Origin: Pedosphaera sp.
GTDB taxonomy: Bacteria; Verrucomicrobiota; Verrucomicrobiia; Limisphaerales; UBA9464
Reading direction: 5' to 3'
DNA length: 5,856 nt
Assembly (NCBI GenBank): GCA_009695405.1
Contig: SIAZ01000223.1
Span: 1 to 5,856 of the forward strand
Made by a program: the position numbers and the translations under genes. The notes beneath the pieces were generated by a model. It ran no database searches and was not told where the DNA came from. It worked only from the letters and a program-made list of their open reading frames with translations. Of the stretch, positions 1 through 4,662 are shown piece after piece (positions within the stretch are counted from its first letter, which is position 1; each line of letters starts with the position of its first letter).

Positions 1-471
1 TCCAGTGTCATGCCGGCGGTCCGGTTCAGTTGGGCGACTCCACCCTGATACAACCGCCTCCGTCGCCGGTGCCAACCTGTCCCTGTTGCAGCCAACCGAT
101 GCGCCTCCTCCATGCCGTGGGCTCGAACCACCGGCAGCGGGGCCCGCCCGAGGTCACGGTCCGACCCGTTTCTCAAGCCTCATGAGACGCATCGTGGAAA
201 ACCAATCCGGAATGCGCCGCGGAAGGTCCATGCCTGAGCCTCAACCGAAAGCAGCCAAGACAGTCAAATCCGACTCCTCCGAGGGGGAATCCCGGTGGGA
301 TCTCCATGCGAAGGCGACCGGATCGGTCTCAGGAAGCCAGAATCCCAGCGTTGGGTCCGTCGCCGACTCCGGAAAATCCGTAATGGTCCGTCTCAGAACC
401 GCCTGGTCTTGAGAACACAAACGCCATAGGGACACCACGACCCCAAGGCGAATTCACTCATTCCCGGGCTT
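1..471. other. Region without a supported gene
   Basis: Frames are open on both strands here (plus 5-412 from a GTG, with an internal ATG at 182; minus 241-438 from a GTG). The predicted peptides are rich in Ser, Arg, Pro and Gly and have no hydrophobic core, recognisable motif or convincing ribosome-binding site. Overlapping open frames on opposite strands are expected in GC-rich DNA. It may be an interspersed repeat or decayed gene, but nothing in this single window proves that. The minus-strand reading would lie directly downstream of the cassette region. Confidence 0.35.
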
Positions 472-537
472 GTTCAACCAACGGTGTAGTTGCTGGCTTC
501 GCTCCGCTTCCCAGCAATACACCGTTTATTGTTGGCC
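472..537 (-). other. attC-like recombination site (end of second cassette)
   Basis: The arms at 480-496 and 511-526 form a 16-bp perfect stem interrupted only by one unpaired G at 489, with a 14-base loop. A long stem with a single extrahelical base is the hallmark of integron attC sites. The outer boxes are GTTCAAC (472-478), which on the minus strand reads GTTGAAC and fits the core consensus GTTRRRY, and GTTGGCC (531-537). The two outer boxes pair only through CAAC/GTTG. The 66-bp length fits the classical 59-base-element class. The weakly matched outer boxes make this less certain than the site at 857-950. A plain hairpin terminator is unlikely because no T-run follows on either strand. 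Confidence 0.55.
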
Positions 538-549
538 GTTGTGTGCTCA

Positions 550-708
550 TCATCGGAAAAATCCCCCGATGATCCACAAAAAGACCAGCGTGGGAAACAG
601 CAAAGCCAGCCCGGAAGCAACTCGCTGCGCTGCCGAACCGCGAAACAGTGCGACGACGAGCGGCACGGTAGCGAGAACACACAGAAACGCGGACACGAGA
701 ATGCGCAT
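550..708 (-). CDS. Hypothetical small membrane protein (alternative intact frame)
   Basis: Considered alone, this ATG-initiated frame encodes a 52-residue protein beginning MRILVSAFLC and ending IIGGFFR, with two predicted hydrophobic helices (about residues 2-18 and 31-49) separated by a short basic loop containing RGSAAQR. Its codons favour G or C in the third position more than the competing frame does, so it is the better coding candidate across 550-708. No ribosome-binding site stands out upstream. It is either a free-standing small inner-membrane protein of the cassette or the C-terminal part of the frameshifted gene that starts at 844. Function unknown. Confidence 0.4.
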   Translation of the reverse strand: MRILVSAFLCVLATVPLVVALFRGSAAQRVASGLALLFPTLVFLWIIGGFFR

Positions 709-844
709 GGCATTCGGCGAATGAACGTGGACTGACGATGATGCCGGGAAGGGTGTCGGGAACAAACCCAATCCAGAAGAGCAGGAGCAACGTAGCGCAA
801 CCGCCAATCAGCAATCTAAAGCTCGATGTGGAATGTGTGGCCAT
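550..844 (-). pseudogene. Small membrane protein, apparently frameshifted
   Basis: The minus-strand ATG at 844 lies 13 bases after the core site GTTAGGC and opens a frame with a typical membrane segment (residues about 9-26, rich in Leu, Ile, Gly). Near 710 this frame turns into Arg/Ser-rich sequence, while the overlapping frame from an ATG at 708 encodes two more strongly hydrophobic segments and ends in a TGA at 550. Joining the frames near 706-730 by skipping one base gives a protein of about 97 residues with three membrane segments, filling the cassette up to its attC. I therefore infer one gene broken by a one-base insertion or a sequencing error. Alternatively the two parts are independent overlapping small genes. 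No family is recognised and no function can be assigned. Confidence 0.4.
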
Positions 845-856
845 GCGTGTGAAGCG

Positions 857-950
857 GCCTAACGACCCAAGCTCAGCGACGGCGGCCACGAGGCGCGTGG
901 ATTGGGAACAGTAGCGGCCCGCCGCCGTTCGCTGCAGCGCATGGTTAGGC
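857..950 (-). other. attC-like recombination site (end of first cassette)
   Basis: Perfectly complementary outer boxes GCCTAAC (857-863) and GTTAGGC (944-950) match the integron consensus RYYYAAC/GTTRRRY. Inside them, arms at 871-886 and 921-938 form a GC-rich stem of 16 pairs interrupted by exactly two unpaired bases on one arm (C935 and one T of 928-929), around a loop of about 34 bases. Spacers of 7 and 5 bases separate boxes and stem. Near-perfect stem, lone extrahelical bases and short symmetric outer boxes together are diagnostic of attC sites. Read as protein on the minus strand the site yields NHALQRTA, a string I recall from many soil and verrucomicrobial annotations, suggesting a dispersed attC family. 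Confidence 0.72.
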
Positions 951-951
951 G

Positions 952-1251
952 TCATTCTGTGCCCTCCATAATCTTGTTCGGTGCGTGCTCGCGAATCACG
1001 TGAAACACAGCGTCGATTGTCGGCTCTTTTGTTAGATACGAGATATTGTTTGTCGTGATCAATCTAACGTAAAGCGAGTGTGCCTGAAACACTGCTCTCA
1101 CCTGGCCACTCTTAATCATCTCTATAGCTTGATCCCACGAAATCGCGTTCGTTTCGACCGACGATGCTTTGGTCGGCTGTGGGGCAGAAGTTGGCGGCTT
1201 CGGTGAGCAGGCAGTCAAGATGATACAGGCGAGAAGAAGCAGAGTGCGCAT
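952..1251 (-). CDS. Small cassette-borne lipoprotein with FtsH-extracellular-like domain
   Basis: A 99-residue protein. Residues 1-14 form a short hydrophobic signal peptide ending in the lipobox LTAC, with Cys15 as the predicted lipidated residue, so it should be membrane-anchored outside the cytoplasm. A Pro/Ser/Thr-rich linker (16-36) precedes a compact domain (about 38-92) that starts ISWDQAIEMIKSGQV and contains a YLTKEP segment. Its pattern (WxxAxxxIxSGxV, strands, a K-E-P turn, final helix) resembles the small extracellular domain of FtsH proteases; this is judged by eye only. Residue 16 is Ser, not Asp, which in proteobacterial sorting rules would favour the outer membrane. The ATG at 1251 was chosen because it gives the signal peptide directly and lies 6 bases after GTTAGGC. 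No clear Shine-Dalgarno is present, as in many cassettes. Function unknown. Confidence 0.72.
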   Translation of the reverse strand: MRTLLLLACIILTACSPKPPTSAPQPTKASSVETNAISWDQAIEMIKSGQVRAVFQAHSLYVRLITTNNISYLTKEPTIDAVFHVIREHAPNKIMEGTE

Positions 1252-1257
1252 GCTGCC

Positions 1258-1264
1258 GCCTAAC
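1258..1264 (-). other. Cassette boundary core site GTTAGGC
   Basis: Plus-strand GCCTAAC (minus GTTAGGC) is identical to the outer boxes of the attC-like site at 857-950 and marks the start of the lipoprotein cassette, 6 bases before its ATG. No matching partner box or hairpin is visible in the next 150 bases upstream (plus 1265-1415), so this is not the end of a complete attC. It is more likely an attI or a secondary insertion point. Confidence 0.55.
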
Positions 1265-1518
1265 GATGTATAGACCACCTAAATATTCAATTTCTCAGCA
1301 AGTTCCCCAAAAGTGTCAACGCCCTCGATGACCTACAACCGAGATCTTTCCTCCTGATCAGCTCGTGGGCTTGGCCAACCTCAGGATTTCCAAGACCAAG
1401 GACACAGTGTCACTCGGGTCAAATCGTCACATCGACAGAGAATTGGGCTACTGAGTCACCGACTGTTGGCCCCCTGCCTGAGTAAACAGGCGGGAATCTA
1501 AGCGGTGCGCGAGGGAGA
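1265..1518. other. Non-coding stretch between cassettes and ExbD-like gene
   Basis: No frame of useful length with a start site is present. Minus-strand reading shows fragments such as DTVSLVLE interrupted by stops. The plus-strand segment 1271-1414 is a colinear, diverged match of 2294-2433. A palindrome GACAC-A-GTGTC lies around 1402-1412. No convincing promoter or rho-independent terminator was found; a TTGACA-like hexamer read on the minus strand near 1320 lacks a matching -10 element. Confidence 0.4.
1271..1414 (+). repeat. Diverged copy A of a flanking repeat
   Basis: It starts with TAGACCACCT (1271-1280) and ends in CCAAGACCAAGGACACAGTG followed by TCAC. Both ends recur in the same order and orientation at 2294-2433 with nearly the same spacing (130 against 126 bases between the two anchors). 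The middle is only weakly similar. On the minus strand it encodes DTVSLVLE, paralleling DTVSLTLE in copy B, but stop codons break the frame. Confidence 0.3.
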
Positions 1519-2268
1519 TCAATGTAACCTGATTTGGCTGAGGCCTCCATGAAAGCCGCGTCTGCCAAAACCCCATTTTTTCGAGCCAATCAGTGCTCTG
1601 TGGAGTCGCCTCGGATCGATTCCGGGTTCCACCTGAACCGTAAGCGACGTCGGCATGGCCTCGGCCCCAAACCGCTTCAGCAAAGCCGCTTCGAGGCGCC
1701 AGGAAGCCTCGGTGAGGGATGACACGACGGGTTCTCCGTCGATAGTGTAGTCCTCGGTTCCCTCCCGGATCGAAAGAACTATCACCCGGTTTGAGTCCGT
1801 GGGGTTGGAAGCGCGTGTCGCCAGCGTCACGCCGAAGGCACCGAAGTCGGTGGGTGAGTTCGACCATGGTACCGTGTAAAAAGTCTCGGAAATGCCCGCC
1901 TCGCCAACGACATCCAAGGTGTCCAACAGACGCTTGAGAGGGACTCTGTCATCTAGAGAAAGTATCGGCCTGAATTGTCCCTGATTGGCCACGTGTGAAG
2001 CACTCAGTGCCTCCACCAATCGGGACCCTGTGAGGGTTCGGGAGCAGTCCACGATGAAAAAGCCCGGCTTAGGCTTCGGTCGGACGTCTGTAACTGCCAA
2101 TATGGAAGGAAACACCGATGGTTGTTCCGCTCCAACGGTTGCCTTTGGCCCGAACGGATTTTCCCCTCGGGATCGAGTAGGTAGCAACCTGTCTAGGAAG
2201 AAAACCAATCCAAAGATGATTAGAACCGGCACTGAGAAGCTCAGCAGTCGCCACATTGGTTTTGTCAT
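1519..2268 (-). CDS. Membrane-anchored protein with ExbD/TolR-like periplasmic domain(s)
   Basis: A 249-residue protein. Residues 9-25 form a single N-terminal membrane segment, then a Pro/Gly/Lys-rich linker (30-67). Residues about 68-132 contain FRPILSLDDRVPLKRLLDTL then VGEAGISETFY, which follows the ExbD/TolR pattern of a strand, a charged turn with V-P, a helix and an A-G-I turn. Residues about 161-240 repeat the plan: IVLSIREG, YTIDGEPV, a helix, then LTVQVEPGIDPRRLHRAL and WGF. This suggests two degenerate ExbD-like domains in tandem; it is judged by eye and needs a profile search. ExbD proteins normally work with ExbB/TolQ to transmit proton motive force, but no partner lies here and the usual membrane-embedded Asp is not evident (D26 lies at the segment edge). 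AAGGG four bases upstream supports the ATG at 2268. Confidence 0.6.
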   Translation of the reverse strand: MTKPMWRLLSFSVPVLIIFGLVFFLDRLLPTRSRGENPFGPKATVGAEQPSVFPSILAVTDVRPKPKPGFFIVDCSRTLTGSRLVEALSASHVANQGQFRPILSLDDRVPLKRLLDTLDVVGEAGISETFYTVPWSNSPTDFGAFGVTLATRASNPTDSNRVIVLSIREGTEDYTIDGEPVVSSLTEASWRLEAALLKRFGAEAMPTSLTVQVEPGIDPRRLHRALIGSKKWGFGRRGFHGGLSQIRLH

Positions 2269-2292
2269 AGTGCCCTTGAATGCCAGATCCTT

Positions 2293-2475
2293 TTAGACCA
2301 CCTGTGGGATAGAACACCGGTCCAGCAATTTTGTAATTTTCGATTGGTATGACGCGAGCACAATTTGCTCCGCCGATTTATTGGTGACCACGGCCGGCCC
2401 AAAGTCTTCCAAGGTCAGGGACACTGTGTCACCGACGGAGTTTTGGCCGAAATGGTCCGGTTTTAAGCAACTCAT
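2293..2475 (-). CDS. Doubtful small ORF upstream of the ExbD-like gene
   Basis: A 60-codon ATG frame ending 24 bases before the ExbD-like start, on the same strand, so it could be the first gene of a two-gene unit. It contains GDTVSLTLEDFGPAVVTN, which looks like a beta-strand-rich domain, and a Lys/Leu-rich C-terminus with SKITKLLDRC. There is no signal peptide or membrane segment. The only purine-rich site upstream (AAAGGA) is about 12 bases from the ATG, which is far. It may be the end of a larger lost gene rather than an intact one; a similar but broken sequence occurs at 1271-1414. Not recognised. Confidence 0.28.
   Translation of the reverse strand: MSCLKPDHFGQNSVGDTVSLTLEDFGPAVVTNKSAEQIVLASYQSKITKLLDRCSIPQVV
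2294..2433 (+). repeat. Diverged copy B of a flanking repeat
   Basis: Begins with TAGACCACCT (2294-2303) and ends with CCAAGGTCAGGGACACTGTG followed by TCAC, matching the two ends of 1271-1414 in order and orientation. It overlaps the doubtful ORF 2293-2475. With its partner it brackets the ExbD-like gene as imperfect direct repeats. Confidence 0.3.
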
Positions 2476-2537
2476 CGGACGCTGAGTTCCTTTGAATGGG
2501 GCTTGATTGCCTGTGCCCCACTGGTAGTTGCTGCCAT

Positions 2538-2902
2538 GTGACGCAGTACATCGCCTACTTTCAAGTCTTCACCCGACATCAAGGACACGACGGAAACGGT
2601 ATGAACGCTCAAAGAGACGTCGTTTCCTGATTCGTCACCAACTCAACGCGGCTTTCAAAAAGTGCAAACGGTCCAAAGCCAAACCAGTGGTCGCGAAACG
2701 GGATCGTCTCAGCCGAAACGCTGAATTCCTCCTTCGTCTTCAGAACTCAGGAGTCAACTTCGTCTGCTGCGACTGTCCCAACGTTGATTGGCTTACCGTT
2801 GGAATCCTGGCCCTAGTCACACAACGAGAACGGGAGCTCATCTCGGAAAGAACCAAAGCCGCTCTATCCGCTGCCAAGGCCCGAGGAGTTCGTCTCGGTG
2901 GA
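2538..2902 (+). pseudogene. Decayed serine recombinase (resolvase/invertase N-terminal domain)
   Basis: From 2541 one frame reads TQYIAYFQVFTRHQGHDGNG and continues to MNAQRDVVS before a TGA at 2628-2630. Intact relatives read YxRVST at the start, so the catalytic Ser (and the preceding Arg) have become Phe and Gln. Homology resumes after FVT in another frame from 2639 as QLNAAFKKCKRSKA. The 20 or so residues normally between, including the E-S-G-K region, are missing, indicating an internal deletion plus frameshift. The rest is well kept: VVAKRDRLSRN, then NVDWLTVGILALVTQRERE and LISERTKAALSAAKARGVRLGG, after which similarity stops with no DNA-binding C-terminal part. It is a non-functional relic of a DNA invertase/resolvase, once used for site-specific inversion or transposon resolution. 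Confidence 0.85.
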
Positions 2903-2998
2903 TGCCGGGATGCTCACCACCAACTCCATATCAGCAAATTAAGCTCGCTCTCGCCGACCACGCCGGCGACCTCAGGGTGGTTCGCAGGGTTGATGGAG

Positions 2999-3073
2999 CT
3001 AAGCCTTAGTCGACACTCCTTCATCGGAGGTCTTTCTCCCGTTACTTTCGAAACCCAAATCGACGTACTATGA
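2999..3073 (+). pseudogene. C-terminal remnant of an IS3-family transposase (OrfB)
   Basis: The frame encodes SRHSFIGGLSPVTFE followed by a short tail and TGA. This matches the conserved end of IS3-type OrfB integrase proteins (RRHSxLGYLSPxxFE). Nothing upstream of about 3000 resembles the DDE catalytic core, so over 90 percent of the transposase is gone. The sequence just after the stop (TGTAGGTTTTTTCGAAGCAA, 3087-3106) has the look of an IS3 terminal region, which I cannot confirm without a partner end. The frame happens to be continuous with the end of the serine recombinase relic; this is junction chance, not a fusion protein. Confidence 0.6.
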
Positions 3074-3539
3074 GCCTGTTTTTCTCTGTAGGTTTTTTCG
3101 AAGCAAGCCCAGGTTCGGCTTGAACAAAGACGGTGGACGAAAGTTCGAGCTGATTTTGATCCTCAGAAATCTTTTCTGAACGAGATCCATTGAGTTGTTG
3201 TAACTACACAGGAAGCTTTCGGCCTGGAATTGCCAATGGACTAAATAAATTACAGCATTAGTCGGCAAATAGATACTCTAACCGAAGAGTCAACCTACAG
3301 GCGCGACTCGTTCTGCACTGACGGAATTGAGATCGGAGACCAAGATTGCTCGACGCAAGAGTCGCTTCAATTCGATCGCGCCGGTGAGAGATTGAACCTG
3401 TTCACGCACTTAGTTCAGATACCTCTCCAAATCGAGTTTCTAGAACATCTAAGACGTTTTTGAGCCTTGTTACGGTTTTCTTGTTCGATGCCTTGTTCAA
3501 GGACGGCGAGTTCGAGACTGGGGGACAGAGAGTGCGGAG
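3074..3539. other. Intergenic region, no supported gene
   Basis: The left part (to about 3300) is AT-richer and contains a small hairpin at 3104-3122 (CAAGCC/GGCTTG) and a 9-bp inverted pair CTGTAGGTT (3086-3094) / AACCTACAG (3292-3300). The right part (3300-3539) has short open stretches on both strands; one minus-strand reading just after the peptidase stop is Glu/Gln/Leu-rich (LELAVLEQGIEQENRNKAQK) but lacks a start and a ribosome-binding site, and ends after about 40 codons. No T-run terminator for the peptidase gene was found. Confidence 0.4.
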
Positions 3540-4652
3540 TTAGCGGTTGAAGAGGCTATCCCACACTGCGGAGGCTCCAAAGATCCAAGCGGTGGCTGCC
3601 GCTGCAATATAAGGGCCGTAAGGGAGGCGACCTGACCAATGTTGACGGCCTATTGCAATGAGGCTGACACCGATAATTGCGCCGAGGATAGAACTGAACA
3701 TGAGGCTAAAGAGCGTCGCTTTCCAGCCGAGAAAGGCGCCAATGGCGCCCATGAATTTGACATCACCCAGGCCCATCGCTTCGCGTGGAAGAGAAAAAGA
3801 ATCGGATTCTGCGGCGAGATAAGGTTCAGACTGAGGCGAGAGGGTTTCGTCGTCGATGCGAAGGGATTCCGGAGATAAACGAATAGTGGCCTTCGGATAA
3901 CAGCGGTCGGCCAACTCGATATGACGTCCTTCGAAAAGGATAGTATCGGATTTGCGATAAAAAATTTCTTCAAAGGAGATGTTTTTGTCGGGCAACTTGA
4001 CGCCTGTTTCGTGAAAAAGGATTCGACTACCTTCAGGGAGGCTAATGTGTTCGCGGCCGAAGAGGAGCTTCCCTAAACGGAGGACGAGATAGACGACACC
4101 AGCACCGACAAGAATCCCTGAGGCACTACTGCGGAGCGCTTCTAAGACAGTGGTTACGCGGTGCAGTTCCGGTGCAACAAGAGAGAGAAGAAAGCCAGCA
4201 CCAACACCACCGAGAGTTATTTCGTCTGGAATGATAAAGTGTTCAAAGTCGATAAAGGTAGCCGCTATAAATCCAGCAAGGAGAATTGCGGCAGCGATAG
4301 CGGAGCCCGGTGAGTTTTCTCCAAAGCGAAGCCAAGCGGCGATGAAAGTAAATCCGGTAAGAGCTTCGACGGCGATATAGCGAGGGGAGATCGGTTGAGA
4401 GCAAGCGGCGCATCGCCCTCGGAGCAGTAACCAAGAGAGAATAGGTAGATTGCGGAAAAGAGAAATTTGGACACCACATTTTGGGCAGTGAGAAGGGGGC
4501 GTCACGATACTTTCGCCAAGAGGCATCCGATGGATGACTACATTGAGAAAGCTGCCGGCAGTAATTCCAAAGAGGAAAGCGAAGACCGTCCAAAAGTGGA
4601 ATGGCAAACCGAGTGGGCCATGGTGGCGGAATAATTCAAAGTCCCAGTCCAT
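3540..4652 (-). CDS. pilD: Prepilin peptidase / N-methyltransferase, family A24
   Basis: A 370-residue polytopic inner-membrane aspartic protease that cleaves the leader of type IV pilins or type II secretion pseudopilins and, in bifunctional members, methylates the new N-terminus. Residues 20-100 form the N-terminal domain (AGSFLNVVIHRMP) with a four-Cys metal site, CPKC (56-59) and CAAC (81-84). Catalytic aspartates are D135 (FIDFEHFIIPDEIT) and D297 (GLGDVKF), each at a membrane edge. About 88 soluble residues (200-288; includes FEEIFYRKSD and HIELADRCYP) separate the helix after residue 180 from the second Asp; typical PilD lacks this. I chose the ATG at 4652 because AAGGA lies 5 bases upstream and residues before it (an ATG at 4799) would read through aroE in another frame. 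Second gene of an operon with aroE; it could equally be called gspO. Confidence 0.93.
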   Translation of the reverse strand: MDWDFELFRHHGPLGLPFHFWTVFAFLFGITAGSFLNVVIHRMPLGESIVTPPSHCPKCGVQISLFRNLPILSWLLLRGRCAACSQPISPRYIAVEALTGFTFIAAWLRFGENSPGSAIAAAILLAGFIAATFIDFEHFIIPDEITLGGVGAGFLLSLVAPELHRVTTVLEALRSSASGILVGAGVVYLVLRLGKLLFGREHISLPEGSRILFHETGVKLPDKNISFEEIFYRKSDTILFEGRHIELADRCYPKATIRLSPESLRIDDETLSPQSEPYLAAESDSFSLPREAMGLGDVKFMGAIGAFLGWKATLFSLMFSSILGAIIGVSLIAIGRQHWSGRLPYGPYIAAAATAWIFGASAVWDSLFNR

Positions 4653-4657
4653 TGGAG

Positions 4658-4662
4658 TCCTT
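4658..4662 (-). promoter_or_regulatory. Ribosome-binding site of the prepilin peptidase, overlapping the aroE stop
   Basis: Minus-strand AAGGA, five bases before the peptidase ATG, shares bases with the aroE TAA (4663-4661), giving TAAGGA. This arrangement decides the peptidase start and suggests that ribosomes ending aroE re-initiate on it. Confidence 0.7.

Larger units (their letters stand above)
473..1263 (-). mobile_element. Two-cassette integron-like array
   Basis: Reading the minus strand, a core site GTTAGGC at 1264-1258 is followed by a short leader, the lipoprotein gene, and an attC-like site at 950-857 that ends in a second GTTAGGC. A second short leader and membrane-protein gene follow, then another attC-like site at 537-472. 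The first cassette (1263-864, 400 bp) is self-consistent: its opening TTAGGC is the exact complement of the GCCTAA that starts its own attC. The second (863-473, 391 bp) begins with TTAGGC, but its closing site has a different outer box. Sizes, one small gene per unit, uniform orientation and very short leaders all fit gene cassettes. No integrase gene or attI is visible, so this is either the distal part of an array or an insertion at a secondary site. Confidence 0.6.

Noticed and set aside
458..955. A 165-codon minus-strand frame beginning MTPNHALQRTA
   Set aside because: Its first 37 codons are the attC-like site and its last part is low-complexity sequence from a shadow frame; only the middle hydrophobic part is credible.
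1290..1325. Promoter for the cassette genes (TTGACA on the minus strand)
   Set aside because: No acceptable -10 hexamer at 16-18 bases.
1448..1867. A 139-codon minus-strand frame inside the ExbD-like gene
   Set aside because: Arg/Gly-rich shadow of the better frame 1519-2268, with no motif or ribosome-binding site.
2497..2520. Hairpin TGGGGC/GCCCCA as a terminator or recombination site
   Set aside because: Short stem, 12-base loop, no T-run and no partner site.
2528..3073. A single 181-codon protein
   Set aside because: It joins a decayed recombinase and an IS3 transposase tail by chance, and its first 37 codons are out of frame with the real recombinase N-terminus.
3104..3122. Rho-independent terminator
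   Set aside because: Only a 6-bp stem and no T-run on either strand.
3068..3268. A 66-codon minus-strand frame
   Set aside because: No family resemblance or credible ribosome-binding site; overlaps IS3 remnant DNA.
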